Below, in pieces: positions 55,710 through 64,000 of a DNA stretch of 64,000 bases. The stretch comes from Hyphomicrobium denitrificans 1NES1 (GTDB lineage Bacteria > Pseudomonadota > Alphaproteobacteria > Rhizobiales > Hyphomicrobiaceae), in assembly GCF_000230975.2 (NCBI RefSeq), contig NC_021172.1, forward strand, positions 3,410,001 through 3,474,000, written 5' to 3'. The notes beneath the pieces are model-generated. The model was not told where the DNA came from, did no database searches, and worked only from the letters and a program-made list of their open reading frames with translations. Position numbers and translations under genes: made by a program. Positions within the stretch are counted from its first letter, which is position 1; each line of letters opens with the position of its first letter.

Positions 55710-56231
55710 TCATTCGCCGCGGCGGATTGCGAATTTGACCGTGTCTGCCGGAATACCACTTATTTCGATCGCCACCGGGCCCGGGCCGATATCGAAGCGA
55801 ACGCTTTTGCGAACGCCGTCACAATCCATTTTGCTCGTATGAGCGGCGGGCTTGATCGTCTTTCCGCCCTGGACGACGTCGATCCAACCGGCCACCGGTA
55901 AAGAGACCTGATAGATGCCGGGGTCGCCGATGCTGTCGAATGTCACCATGCCGCCGTAGCGCTTGCCATCGGCGTTCTTCCGGCGGCTCGTGGGCGCAAC
56001 CGGGAATGCTACCTTGTCCATCGGCAGCAGCGATAGAGAGACGGCTTTCGCAGGAAGCTCTTTAAGCGTCGACCCCGATATCACGGCTTCGCTGTCGGCG
56101 GCCTTCAGCCATTGCAGTTCGGTCGTTACCGGCCAAGCAAAACTCTCGCAACCGCCAGACGCGGCAGCGTAGGCGTTGAAGGACAATAGGAGCGTCGCCG
56201 CTCCAAGTGCTGTGAAAATCGATTTCTTCAT
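55710..56231 (-). CDS. Secreted protein of unknown function
   Basis: A 173-residue protein with a signal peptide (FTALGAATLLLSFNAYAAA). The mature part is beta-rich and holds the segment KAVSLSLLPMDKVAFPVAP, then GGMVTFDSIGDPGIYQVSL and KSVRFDIGPGPVAIEISGIP. Two Cys residues (SGGCESF and KMDCDGVR) could form a disulfide. Similar proteins are found in alphaproteobacteria without a known role. It overlaps nothing and lies eight bases after the molbindin gene, so both are probably one unit. Confidence 0.8.
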   Translation of the reverse strand: MKKSIFTALGAATLLLSFNAYAAASGGCESFAWPVTTELQWLKAADSEAVISGSTLKELPAKAVSLSLLPMDKVAFPVAPTSRRKNADGKRYGGMVTFDSIGDPGIYQVSLPVAGWIDVVQGGKTIKPAAHTSKMDCDGVRKSVRFDIGPGPVAIEISGIPADTVKFAIRRGE

Positions 56232-56239
56232 TTTCGCTT

Positions 56240-56446
56240 TTATTCCACGGCCACCATGACGTCGGAAGCTTTAATGACGGCCGAGGCCGTCATGCCTTTG
56301 ACAAGGCCCAGATCGTCGACGGACTCGTTGGTGATCGACGCGGTGACGATCGTGCCGTTGACGTCGATCCGGACGTGAGCAGTCGTCGTACCTTTGACGA
56401 TATCGACCACTTTACCTTTGAGGATGTTTCTGGCGCTGATTTTCAT
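56240..56446 (-). CDS. Molybdenum-pterin binding protein (Mop/molbindin)
   Basis: A 68-residue single TOBE/Mop domain. KISARNILKGKVVDIVKGTT opens it, and ASITNESVDDLGLVKG and VIKASDVMVAVE complete the fold. Such proteins bind molybdate in oligomers and buffer it in the cytoplasm. The neighbouring secreted gene starts eight bases downstream. No molybdate transporter gene is present in this window. Confidence 0.92.
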   Translation of the reverse strand: MKISARNILKGKVVDIVKGTTTAHVRIDVNGTIVTASITNESVDDLGLVKGMTASAVIKASDVMVAVE

Positions 56447-56479
56447 GGCAACCTCGGGATTTGTCGCGTCGGTCTCTCT

Positions 56480-57340
56480 TTAGACGATGCTTTTCGCATA
56501 GAGATCGGTCCGGCGATCGCGGAAAAACCCCCAGTCGGCACGATAGCTTTCGATCAGATCGAGGTCAAAGGAATGGACGAGCACGCCCTCGTCGTCGGCA
56601 CCGAAGGTTTCGACAAGCTCGCCGCGATGGTCGGCGATGAATGAGTGGCCGTAGAATTTCTGCTTTGTGCCGCCATTGTCCTCGAGGCCGATGCGGTTCG
56701 CGGCGACGATCGGCACGGCGTTCGAGACAGCGTGGCCCTGCATCGCGCGCTGCCACTGCAGATGCGTGTCGAGGGTCGCGTCGTAGGGTTCGGAACCGAT
56801 GGCAGTCGGATAGAACAGGATTTCGGCGCCTTGCAGCACCATGGCGCGGGCGCATTCCGGATACCACTGGTCCCAGCAGATGCCGACGCCGATGCGGCCG
56901 TATTTCGTCGTCCAGGTTTTAAAGCCGGTATCGCCGGGGCGGAAATAGTATTTTTCCTGATAGCCGGGGCCATCAGGGATGTGGCTCTTGCGATAGATGC
57001 CGAGGATCTCGCCGTCCGCATCCGCAATCGCGATGCTATTGTAATAGCGCGGGCCGTCCTTTTCGAAGAATGAGATCGGAATGACGACGCCGAGCTGTTT
57101 CGCGATCTTCGTCAGGGCGAGCACGCCGGGATGCGCGTCCACAGCATGTGCCGTCTCGAACCATTTCGGGTCTTGCCGGGTGCAGAAATAGATGCCTTCG
57201 AATAGCTCTGACGGCAAAATCACTTGCGCACCCTTGCGCGCGGCTTCACGCACGAAGGCTTCCGTCTTCGCGATGTTGGCTTTGAGGTCGTGACCGTACG
57301 ACGTCTGGATTGCGCCGACGGTGATCGATCGTTTCGACAT
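56480..57340 (-). CDS. aguB: N-carbamoylputrescine amidase
   Basis: A 286-residue nitrilase-fold enzyme that cleaves N-carbamoylputrescine to putrescine, CO2 and ammonia. The catalytic Glu-Lys-Cys triad is in ILPSELFEGIYF (near residue 42), GIYRKSHIPDGPGYQEKYYF (near residue 115) and RIGVGICWDQWYPECARAM (near residue 150). Its ATG overlaps the aguA stop by one base (TGATG at 57338-57342), so the two are translationally coupled. Family length fits. Confidence 0.95.
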   Translation of the reverse strand: MSKRSITVGAIQTSYGHDLKANIAKTEAFVREAARKGAQVILPSELFEGIYFCTRQDPKWFETAHAVDAHPGVLALTKIAKQLGVVIPISFFEKDGPRYYNSIAIADADGEILGIYRKSHIPDGPGYQEKYYFRPGDTGFKTWTTKYGRIGVGICWDQWYPECARAMVLQGAEILFYPTAIGSEPYDATLDTHLQWQRAMQGHAVSNAVPIVAANRIGLEDNGGTKQKFYGHSFIADHRGELVETFGADDEGVLVHSFDLDLIESYRADWGFFRDRRTDLYAKSIV

Positions 57341-58368
57341 CAGGCCGGCTCCTGTTGGGTGATGCAGTGGAACGATCCGCCGCCGGCGTCCCCGCATCCG
57401 AGCAGGCCGCGCGAGGAAACCCCGACAATGGCGCGATCCGGAAAGACAGCCTGCAGGGCCCGCAGTGCGGCCGCTTCGGTTTCGGTCCCGTAGATCGGCA
57501 CGACGACGACGCCGTTGGCGATGACGAAGTTCATATGCGACGCGGGCGAGATTTCGCCAAGCGCATTGCGATAGAGGCCGACGCCGGGAACGCGGATCAC
57601 ATTGAGCTTGCGGCCCACGGCATCCGTTTCGCGCGCCAGCGTCGCTGCGATGGCATCGAGCGTCGCGGCGTTCGGATCGTCCGGTCCGGCGGGTGCCTGG
57701 CAGACGACGCGGCCCGGCCCCACGAAACGCGCGATGTTGTCGACGTGTCCGTCCGTGTGGTCGTTCTTCAGGCCTTCGTCGATCCAGATGATTTTTCTCG
57801 CGCCGAAGGCTTCGCGGAGCGCGGTCTCGGCAGCTTCTTTCGTCCAGCCATTGCGGTTCGGATTGAGCAGTGTTTGTCGCGTCGTCAGGATCGTGCCTTC
57901 GCCGTCGTGATCGACCGCGCCGCCTTCAAGTACGAAGTCGAAGCGGCGGACCGGCGTCTTGGCGAAACCCGCAATCGTGTCGCCGACCGTGGCGTCGTCG
58001 GGAAGGTCATACTTGCCGCCCCAGCTGTTCGTCTTGAAGCGGAGCGCGACAGCGCCTGCCGGCGTTCGGGCGAAGATGGGACCGGTATCGCGCAGCCAGA
58101 TATCGCCGTACTTCGCCGGAATGATTTCCGCGACGTCGACCGGCAGGGCGGCACGCGCGGTCGTTTCCGCTTCGTCGCCGTTCGCGAGCACACGGACCTT
58201 GTTGCCGGCGATGCTCAGCGCACGGACCAGCGCCGCCACGTCTCGCCGCGGCGTTTCGAGATCGTCGTTCCACTCGCCGGGGTCAGCGGGCCACGCCGTC
58301 CAGATCGCTTTCTGCGGCGCCCATTCCGCCGGCGTCGTGATCGGGGTGTTGATCGGGGCCGTCGTCAT
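57340..58368 (-). CDS. aguA: Agmatine deiminase
   Basis: A 342-residue amidinotransferase-fold enzyme making N-carbamoylputrescine from agmatine. Markers are EWAPQKAIWTAWPADPGEW near the start, RDTGPIFARTPAGAVALRF, FVLEGGAVDHDGEG, DHTDGHVDNIARFVGPG and the catalytic Cys in LLGCGDAGGGSFHCITQQ near the C-terminus. The start MTTAPINTP at 58368 is chosen; the frame is open upstream to 58488. With aguB it forms a complete agmatine-to-putrescine step. argG follows upstream in the minus orientation, which could supply arginine. Confidence 0.95.
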   Translation of the reverse strand: MTTAPINTPITTPAEWAPQKAIWTAWPADPGEWNDDLETPRRDVAALVRALSIAGNKVRVLANGDEAETTARAALPVDVAEIIPAKYGDIWLRDTGPIFARTPAGAVALRFKTNSWGGKYDLPDDATVGDTIAGFAKTPVRRFDFVLEGGAVDHDGEGTILTTRQTLLNPNRNGWTKEAAETALREAFGARKIIWIDEGLKNDHTDGHVDNIARFVGPGRVVCQAPAGPDDPNAATLDAIAATLARETDAVGRKLNVIRVPGVGLYRNALGEISPASHMNFVIANGVVVVPIYGTETEAAALRALQAVFPDRAIVGVSSRGLLGCGDAGGGSFHCITQQEPA

Positions 58369-58518
58369 ATCAGTTCCTAGGACTTCTTGCGTCGCTCCGC
58401 CGGAGACGCAATGCAGGTCCATCCTGCACGAGACCGCCATGTCGTGGACGGGACCGCGGGTGTCAAGAGTTAGCTCGCTGTCACGCACGTGTCGCGTGTG
58501 CGGGCGCTTGGCGCAGCG

Positions 58519-58734
58519 TTAACGGTTTGCGAACATCGAGCCGAGCAATGCCACCACAATCACGGCTGGAATGGTGATCATCAGGACGGCGCCGAGTGTC
58601 ACCGCCAGCCCGAGCATCAAGAACACCACAATTCCGAGCAGCAGAATCATCGCAAGGAACACGACGGCGCGAACGACCCATTCGCGCCATCCGGTAATGA
58701 CAGTCGTCTCTCCGTTTCTCTCGATGACGATCAT
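58519..58734 (-). CDS. Small membrane protein of unknown function
   Basis: A 71-residue protein. After a short charged start (MIVIERNGETTVITGWREW) it has two closely spaced hydrophobic stretches (VVRAVVFLAMILLLGIVVF and LGLAVTLGAVLMITIPAVIV) and a short tail. This layout suits an inner-membrane protein with two passes. No family is recognised. It lies between argG and aguA, all on the minus strand. Confidence 0.7.
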   Translation of the reverse strand: MIVIERNGETTVITGWREWVVRAVVFLAMILLLGIVVFLMLGLAVTLGAVLMITIPAVIVVALLGSMFANR

Positions 58735-58780
58735 GGCCTACTCCCGCGCGGTCGTGCTTTTTTGGCGTTAGGCTTGAAGC

Positions 58781-60010
58781 TTACGATTTGTTCCGGAGCC
58801 CGAGCGTCCTGAGCCGCAGAGCATTGAGCTTGATGAAGCCCTGAGCGTCTTTCTGGTCGTAGGCGCCCTTGTCGTCCTCGAAGGTCACGAGGGTCGGCGA
58901 ATAAAGCGATTTCGGGCTCTCGCGGCCGGTAACGATGACGTTGCCCTTGTAGAGTTCGAGCGTCACTTCGCCTTCAACGTGCTCCTGCGATTTGTCGATC
59001 AACGCCTGCAGCATCTCACGTTCCGGAGCGAACCAGAAGCCATTGTAGATCAACTCGGCATAGCGCGGCATAATCTCGTCTTTGAGGTGCGCGGCGCCAC
59101 GGTCGAGCGTGATCGATTCGATGGCGCGGTGCGCAGCCAGCAGGATCGTACCGCCGGGGGTCTCGTAGACGCCGCGCGACTTCATGCCGACGAAGCGATT
59201 TTCGACGAGGTCGATGCGGCCGATGCCGTTGTCGCGGCCGAGATCGTTCAGCGCTTTGAGCAGCGTCGCCGGAGACTGCTTTTTGCCGTCGAGCGAAATG
59301 GCGTCGCCCTTCTCGAATCCGATCTTGATGGTCGTCACCTTATCGGGTGCGGTCATCGGCGAAATCGTGCGCTGATAGACGATTTCGGGTGCTTTCTTGG
59401 CTGGATCTTCGAGAACCTTGCCTTCCGATGACGAGTGCAGAAGGTTGGCGTCGACCGAGAACGGCGCTTCTCCCTCCTTGTCCTTGGCGACCGGGATCTG
59501 ATGGTCGCGCGCGAATTTCAGAAGTTCTTCGCGGCCCTTGAAGCTCCATTCACGCCACGGAGCGATAATCTTGATCCCCGGCTCAAGGGCATAGTAGCCG
59601 AGCTCGAAGCGGACCTGATCGTTGCCTTTGCCGGTCGCGCCGTGGCAGACGGCATCGGCGCCGACCTTCTTGGCGATCTCGATCTGCTTTTTCGAGATGA
59701 GCGGGCGCGCGATCGATGTTCCGAGCAGGTAGACGCCTTCGTAGACGGCGTTGGCGCGGAACATTGGAAACACGTAATCGCGGACGAATTCCTCGCGCAA
59801 GTCTTCGACAAAAATGTTGTCAGGCTTGATGCCGAGCATCAGAGCCTTCTTGCGCGCAGGCTCCAGCTCTTCGCCCTGGCCGAGATCGGCGGTGAACGTC
59901 ACGACTTCCGCGCCGTAGGTTTCCTGCAGCCATTTCAGAATGATCGACGTATCGAGACCGCCTGAATAGGCGAGGACAACTTTCTTCACGGCTTTGGGTG
60001 CGGCGGTCAT
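58781..60010 (-). CDS. argG: Argininosuccinate synthase
   Basis: A 409-residue ATP-dependent enzyme joining citrulline and aspartate. The PP-loop is [18 protein letters not shown] near residue 12. [20 protein letters not shown] near residue 125 and [20 protein letters not shown] are the family signatures. Length is standard. It is monocistronic or leads the small membrane gene and aguA; intervals are short (46 bases to the small gene). The upstream gap (60011-60572) should contain its promoter. Confidence 0.97.
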   Translation of the reverse strand: MTAAPKAVKKVVLAYSGGLDTSIILKWLQETYGAEVVTFTADLGQGEELEPARKKALMLGIKPDNIFVEDLREEFVRDYVFPMFRANAVYEGVYLLGTSIARPLISKKQIEIAKKVGADAVCHGATGKGNDQVRFELGYYALEPGIKIIAPWREWSFKGREELLKFARDHQIPVAKDKEGEAPFSVDANLLHSSSEGKVLEDPAKKAPEIVYQRTISPMTAPDKVTTIKIGFEKGDAISLDGKKQSPATLLKALNDLGRDNGIGRIDLVENRFVGMKSRGVYETPGGTILLAAHRAIESITLDRGAAHLKDEIMPRYAELIYNGFWFAPEREMLQALIDKSQEHVEGEVTLELYKGNVIVTGRESPKSLYSPTLVTFEDDKGAYDQKDAQGFIKLNALRLRTLGLRNKS

Positions 60011-60572
60011 ACGGGCTGGCTTTCAAAGTTTGTGGGTCTGGAACGCGCGGCACTATAGGGGCGACGGTGTCGCTCGCAAGTGCGGGCGAAGCGGCAACGC
60101 GACACGCCGCTTGCCTTATCGTCATGACGCTTTAACGAAGGTTTGGGCCACACGGGGCGCGGGCATTGCCGCATATCGGCCGGTTTAATCGGGCCCCGGC
60201 CGCCCGCTCTCTATTGCGCTGATTTTGGGGCTCCCGAATCGCATCTTGCAATCGGCAATTCAAAGCACCGGGCGTCTGCTTTGGAGCCGCGATTCGCGGG
60301 GGTGATAGCTTTATGGAAGGTGCTTTATGGAAGGTGCTTTGCCGGATCTCATCCAAATAAAATGCCGTGCCGGGCGGTTGAAATCCTGGCCATATAACAT
60401 TAGCCCACCGCATATTCTCCGCAAATTCCAGGTGTTAGGAGATGCGCATTGCCATTCCGCATCGCATCAATTCCATAAACATAAAAAAGTCATGGGAAGC
60501 GCTATTTGGCGTAGGTGTGCCGAGCGTGAAATGATAAGGAAACGGGAAGTTTTCTGGTGGGGGAGAGCGGTT
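60011..60572. other. 562-base intergenic region with a 14-bp tandem repeat
   Basis: No convincing gene lies here. It contains the start region of argG on the left and the promoter of the 60573 gene on the right. Visible elements are the short palindrome CCGCG/CGCGG (60287-60299) and a perfect 14-base tandem repeat, CTTTATGGAAGGTG twice, at 60309-60336. Open frames in it are short and have no family sequence. Confidence 0.45.
60309..60336. repeat. 14-bp tandem repeat upstream of a secreted-protein gene
   Basis: CTTTATGGAAGGTG occurs at 60309-60322 and again at 60323-60336, followed by a further CTTT. It sits about 240 bases upstream of the GTG at 60573. Confidence 0.75.
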
Positions 60573-61397
60573 GTGTCCAGACTGAACGGATACCTTGCTT
60601 TGCTATACTTGGCGGGTGGTACGCTCGCGCTGCCTCTCTCGGCCGAAGAAATAACGGTAACGATACCGCCCGATCCTCCGGCACAGACCGCGCCGTCCGA
60701 CACGTCTGCTGCCCAGCAGCCGACACTGCCGTCGTTTGCAGCGGGCAACTCCGCACCGGCTTCGGTTGCGCAGGACACGACCTCTCCGCCGCCGGAGACT
60801 CAGCAGGAGGCAGCGCCTTCGCCGCCGCCTCAGCCGCCAGCGGCTGCGCCGCAAGCTTCGAAAAATCAAGCCAAGGCCAAGAAGGCGGCGCCCACCGAGA
60901 CGCCGGCTGCAGCGGGCTCCACGGATAAACCCGCTCACACGACTGCCGCTCCGGCGAAACCCAAGACGAAAAAGGCGAGCGCGTCAGCATCTTGCAAGGG
61001 GCTCGATGAAAACGCGTGTGGCGGCAACAAAGCATGCATCTGGGTCGTCGGTACGCCAGCAGAAGGTTCGAGCAAGGGCACGAAGGCGGGTTGCAGGTCG
61101 CTTGCGGCTTTGAAGAAAGAGGCGGCAAAGGCCGATAAAGCAGCCAAATCCGGTGAGCCTGAGGTTCTTCCCTGGGCTTCGCACACAAGCACACCGTCGC
61201 AGAGCGGCGCTGGCACCGCGGCGACGGGCGAAACCGCTGCGAAACCGGTAACTGCCAAGAAGGCCAAGACCGTTGCCACAAAAAAGACAGCGAAACCCAA
61301 AGAGACTGCGCCACCGGCGCCTGCTGCTTCGGAGGGAGGAGATCAAGCTCCTCCATCGTCCGACGCGCCGCAGGCGGGGTCATCCGGCGCCGATTGA
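60573..61397 (+). CDS. Secreted Ala/Pro/Lys-rich protein with a four-Cys motif
   Basis: A 274-residue protein. The GTG at 60573 is chosen because a GGGGGAG site lies just upstream and the next residues form a signal peptide (LNGYLALLYLAGGTLALPLS-AEE). The mature protein is low complexity, rich in Ala, Pro, Thr, Lys and Gln. A short central block, CKGLDENACGGNKACIWV, with a later GCRSL, gives four Cys in a C-x6-C-x5-C pattern and may be a small disulfide domain. The C-terminus is basic, histone H1-like (KKAKTVATKKTAKPK). It is probably exported; no function is assigned. Confidence 0.7.
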   Translation: MSRLNGYLALLYLAGGTLALPLSAEEITVTIPPDPPAQTAPSDTSAAQQPTLPSFAAGNSAPASVAQDTTSPPPETQQEAAPSPPPQPPAAAPQASKNQAKAKKAAPTETPAAAGSTDKPAHTTAAPAKPKTKKASASASCKGLDENACGGNKACIWVVGTPAEGSSKGTKAGCRSLAALKKEAAKADKAAKSGEPEVLPWASHTSTPSQSGAGTAATGETAAKPVTAKKAKTVATKKTAKPKETAPPAPAASEGGDQAPPSSDAPQAGSSGAD

Positions 61398-61441
61398 TCG
61401 GCGGTGTTGGTCCGATTGCCGTCGGGTGCTTGGCACCCAGA

Positions 61442-61993
61442 TCAGTGCAGATAGTTTAGCCGTCGGCGACGCGGCTCGAAGTTGTTATGCCGACTCTCGC
61501 CGGTAAACATCGAGCGCCATTGCGCGCATGCCGCGTCGGCGGCATCCATGGCGCATGTGCTTGCCCGTGCCGTCGGAGCGGCGACTGAGTAGGGCACGCC
61601 GTAGCTCAGCATCATCGCCATCAGTGGACCTTGATAGAAGCTCCACGGCGTCGCGTTCATGAATGCGTTTGCCGTGAGCGATGGCCAAGCCGATACTCCG
61701 GCTACGATTGCCGTCGTTGCGGGAGCAGCCCATGATTGCCAAACATCGGCAACTTGGTTGGGTCGTGGCGAGGCGCTTGGGTTCGTCCAACAATCGAGCC
61801 AGCTTTGCCACAGCGCAAAGGGGTCGACCGGATCCGGCACCGGCGGGGTCGTCGTCGCGTAAATCGTATTAACCAATTCTTCGTTAAAACGGCTTTGCCA
61901 TGCAATTCCTGCCGCGAGCGAAGCTTGGCTCAATTCAAATAGGGCTTCGGTCGCTTTTTGCAGGCAGCGGAATGAAAGCGCGAAATTAATCAC
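61442..61993 (-). CDS. Unknown protein with a phasin-type operator upstream
   Basis: A 183-residue protein with no signal peptide. The N-terminus has ALFELSQASLAAGIAWQSRF, the middle is Trp/Pro-rich (ALWQSWLDCW, VADVWQSW), and the C-terminal part has WSFYQGPLMAMMLSYGVPYS and AAPTARASTCAMDAADAAC. I do not recognise a named family. Upstream, at 62033-62048, lies TGTTGCATTGCAGCAA, very close to motifs found in front of phasin genes, so a role at polyhydroxybutyrate granules is possible; this is inference. Confidence 0.65.
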   Translation of the reverse strand: MINFALSFRCLQKATEALFELSQASLAAGIAWQSRFNEELVNTIYATTTPPVPDPVDPFALWQSWLDCWTNPSASPRPNQVADVWQSWAAPATTAIVAGVSAWPSLTANAFMNATPWSFYQGPLMAMMLSYGVPYSVAAPTARASTCAMDAADAACAQWRSMFTGESRHNNFEPRRRRLNYLH

Positions 61994-62032
61994 GGGCGAA
62001 CTCCCCCCGAAAAAGTCACACCCTAGCAGATG

Positions 62033-62048
62033 TGTTGCATTGCAGCAA
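62033..62048. promoter_or_regulatory. TGC-rich motif upstream of the 183-residue protein, PhaR-type candidate
   Basis: TGTTGCATTGCAGCAA lies about 40 bases upstream of the start at 61993. Its reverse complement matches 12 of 16 bases of the motif upstream of the phasin gene (50364-50379). The pattern resembles PhaR-type operators of alphaproteobacteria, as I recall them. Confidence 0.5.
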
Positions 62049-62157
62049 TGATAATGCAGGACGGGAAGGTGGGGGCGGAAGCTCCGGTATTTGCTGGTTT
62101 GTTGGTTGCCGAGCTTTCGCGGCCGATAATTTCGGTTGCTGTCCGGATCGCGGATTT

Positions 62158-62838
62158 TTAGCGGTTGGCGTCGGATTTGTCGGAATCCGACAGACCGTCC
62201 CGGGATTCCGGTTCGGCGGTTGAGGTTTCCCGCTTTTTGAAGCTGAGGCGATTGAGCAGCGTGCGATAGGTGGGCCTTGGCGTTTCGAGCGGTGCAGGAT
62301 GACGGATAACGACGCTTGTTTCCTCATCCCTATTTTCCGGGTGCGGGTCCGCGACCACTTCAGGTGAAGATGGTCCTAGAGCGACGGCCGCAACGTCAGT
62401 CGGTACCCGACCCGCAAACTGGCCCGATGCGAGCCAATAGACGAAACCCGCGAAGAAGCCGGTCGTCAGGAATGTTTTCAGAGCATAGTTATTGAGGATG
62501 GTCGGCTCGCCGGGAACCTCGCTCGCATATTGCGCAATGAAGCCGAGGAATGCGATCGCGACGCCGCCGCTTAGATAGAACGCAACGCCGCGAAGCGAGA
62601 ACAGTTCGCCGAGACCGGCCACGATCAGCGCGAAGATGAAGGCGAAGACCGCAACGTGCGTGGCTGTCAGCAGCGCAAGTTCGAACGTTTCTCCTGCCGT
62701 GCGCGGCAAGCGGCTCACAGGCTGCGCGAGAACCTCGCTTGGAGTGTTGACGAACAACATCATCACGAGACCCGCCGCGATGCTTGCGAGGATAAACCCA
62801 AACGCCACCCGGGCGATTGATCCCAGGAACTTCAACAC
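62158..62838 (-). CDS. Membrane protein of unknown function
   Basis: A 226-residue protein with four hydrophobic segments (for example FGFILASIAAGLVMMLFV near residue 13, AVFAFIFALIVAGLGELF near residue 63, FYLSGGVAIAFLGFIAQYA near residue 87, and TFLTTGFFAGFVYWLASG near residue 120). The C-terminal third is charged, Pro-rich and likely cytoplasmic. No family is recognised. It lies 102 bases from the end of rlmN on the same strand, so may be transcribed separately from it. Confidence 0.75.
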   Translation of the reverse strand: MLKFLGSIARVAFGFILASIAAGLVMMLFVNTPSEVLAQPVSRLPRTAGETFELALLTATHVAVFAFIFALIVAGLGELFSLRGVAFYLSGGVAIAFLGFIAQYASEVPGEPTILNNYALKTFLTTGFFAGFVYWLASGQFAGRVPTDVAAVALGPSSPEVVADPHPENRDEETSVVIRHPAPLETPRPTYRTLLNRLSFKKRETSTAEPESRDGLSDSDKSDANR

Positions 62839-62940
62839 AATACCCTGCCCTGACCCGCCTTACACTGAGGGATCAATTTACAAGGGCTAAGCTCAGGGTC
62901 TCAATAGAATTATCCGAGTCAGGCAGGCGGAAGGTCCGGC

Positions 62941-64000
62941 CTATGCCTTCTCAGCACCAGCGCGGCGCTCACTGGCGCTCAAACGCAGGCTTTCCGACCG
63001 CAACTGCCCACAGGCTGCGAGAATATCGCGCCCGCGCGGCGTGCGGACGGGACTTGCATAGCCCGCCCGGTTTACGACCTCGGCGAAGCGTTCGATCGTT
63101 TCCCAATCGGAGCATTCGTAGCGCGTATTGGGCCACGGGTTGAACGGGATCAGGTTGATCTTCGCCGGGATGCCTGAAAGCAGCTTCACAAGGGCGCGCG
63201 CCTCCGCGAGGCTGTCGTTGACGCCCTTCAGCATGACGTATTCGAAGGTGATGCGCCGTGCATTCGAAAGCCCAGGATAGTTGCGGCAGGCGTCCATCAG
63301 CTCCGCGATCGGGTACTTGCGATTGATCGGCACCAATTCGTCACGCAGCGCGTCGTTCGTCGCGTGCAGCGAGATCGCGAGCATCGTGTCGGCTTCTTCT
63401 CCCCAACGCGGAATCTCGGGAACGACCCCCGACGTCGAGAGCGTGATGCGCCGTTTCGAGAGCGCCAACCCGTCGCCGTCGGAGGCGACCTCCATCGCGG
63501 CTTTGACGTTATCGAAATTATAAAGCGGCTCGCCCATGCCCATCAGCACGACGTTGGTGATCTTGCGTTCGCTTGAAGGAAGCAGGCGGCCGTCGTCTGG
63601 GCCTTTGGCGCCGGGCCAGTCGCCGATGCGATCGCGGGCCAGCATGATCTGGGCGACGATCTCTTCGGCTTCGAGATTGCGGACGAGGCGCTGGGTGCCG
63701 GTATGGCAGAACGAGCACGTCAACGTGCAGCCAACCTGGCTCGATATGCAAAGCGTGCCGCGATCGCTTTCGGGGATGTAGACGGTTTCGATTTCCGGCG
63801 GGCGGGCTTCGTGGCCGCGCTTTGCGAGGCGCAGAAGCCACTTGCGCGTGCCGTCGACGGAGATTTGCTCCGAGACGATCTCGGGGCGGTCGAGCGTGTA
63901 GAGCGCGGCGAGCTGGCGGCGCAGATCCTTCGAGACGTCGGTCATGTCCTCGAAGCGTGTGATGCCGCGCACGTAGATCCAGCTCCAAAGCTGGGTCACA
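62941..64000 (-). CDS. rlmN: 23S rRNA (adenine2503-C2)-methyltransferase RlmN, N-terminus outside window
   Basis: The frame runs off the window at 64000; about 353 codons are present. It is a radical-SAM enzyme methylating A2503 of 23S rRNA and A37 of some tRNAs. The start of the visible part, [17 protein letters not shown], matches the middle of the RlmN N-terminal domain, so roughly 30-60 residues are missing. The radical-SAM motif is [20 protein letters not shown] near residue 96 of the visible part; [16 protein letters not shown] follows, and the C-terminal Cys is in [13 protein letters not shown]. It is complete at its C-terminus. Confidence 0.95.
   Translation of the reverse strand, partial: VTQLWSWIYVRGITRFEDMTDVSKDLRRQLAALYTLDRPEIVSEQISVDGTRKWLLRLAKRGHEARPPEIETVYIPESDRGTLCISSQVGCTLTCSFCHTGTQRLVRNLEAEEIVAQIMLARDRIGDWPGAKGPDDGRLLPSSERKITNVVLMGMGEPLYNFDNVKAAMEVASDGDGLALSKRRITLSTSGVVPEIPRWGEEADTMLAISLHATNDALRDELVPINRKYPIAELMDACRNYPGLSNARRITFEYVMLKGVNDSLAEARALVKLLSGIPAKINLIPFNPWPNTRYECSDWETIERFAEVVNRAGYASPVRTPRGRDILAACGQLRSESLRLSASERRAGAEKA

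Noticed and set aside
57355..58380. Plus-strand open frame of 341 codons
   Set aside because: Antisense to aguA, which has complete catalytic motifs.

Overview
The window reads as chromosomal DNA of an alphaproteobacterium, most likely in the order Hyphomicrobiales and plausibly Hyphomicrobium-like; the genus is inference. Support comes from the mnmE-mnmG-rsmG-parA-parB block with parS sites, the hisE-coaA pair, the leuS-lptE-holA, ffh-rpsP-rimM and dapF-mtaB-ftsY-septation protein clusters, a phasin gene, and a GC-rich, densely packed layout. I see no rRNA, tRNA, CRISPR array, transposase or prophage gene. Almost all of it is housekeeping sequence.

Layout. 1-8.1 kb is an origin-proximal block. 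It starts with a cut-off thioredoxin-domain gene, then tRNA modification (mnmE, mnmG), 16S rRNA methylation (rsmG), chromosome partition (parA, parB, four parS sites), hisE and coaA. 8.1-14 kb (minus strand) holds a small GRP/HTH-type protein, an adenosine kinase-like gene, and the leuS-lptE-holA operon. 14-22 kb is more accessory: a Fic AMP-transferase with palindromes over its start, a GlcG/HbpS-like protein, a YggS-type PLP protein, an unknown protein, an ammonium transporter with a candidate sigma-54 promoter, PPK2, an aldo/keto reductase and a secreted Arg/Tyr-rich protein. 22-28.6 kb carries ftsK, lolA, a cyclic-nucleotide-binding protein, an OmpR-type regulator and an L,D-transpeptidase. 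Two intergenic stretches here are unusually rich in inverted repeats.

28.7-36.1 kb has the nitrogen module glnK-amtB with a sigma-54-like promoter, then tesB, a ubiquinone-type hydroxylase, and the ffh/rpsP/rimM translation-secretion cluster. 36.4-44.2 kb has a cupin, a PagL-like lipid A deacylase, dapF-mtaB-ftsY, two tandem septation protein paralogues, marR and asd. 44.4-51.9 kb has leuB, gpmA, dapB, ppa, a GNAT, a phasin and a Pif1/RecD-like helicase. 52-64 kb has typA, a site-2 protease, a molbindin, the agmatine-to-putrescine pair aguA-aguB, argG, several secreted or membrane proteins of unknown function, and the start-truncated rlmN.

How genes connect. parA/parB act on the parS sites beside them. 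glnK and amtB form the usual ammonium-sensing pair, and a second Amt gene has a matching -24/-12 element, so both may be under NtrC/RpoN control. dapF, dapB and asd serve lysine/diaminopimelate synthesis; leuB serves leucine; argG serves arginine, which can feed agmatine and the aguA-aguB putrescine route. A related TGC-rich motif lies upstream of both the phasin gene and an unknown 183-residue protein, which hints that the latter belongs to the polyhydroxybutyrate granule regulon. No single new system stands out. The best leads are the Fic gene with its self-regulatory-looking operators, the two structured intergenic regions around ftsK/lolA, and the phasin-linked unknown.
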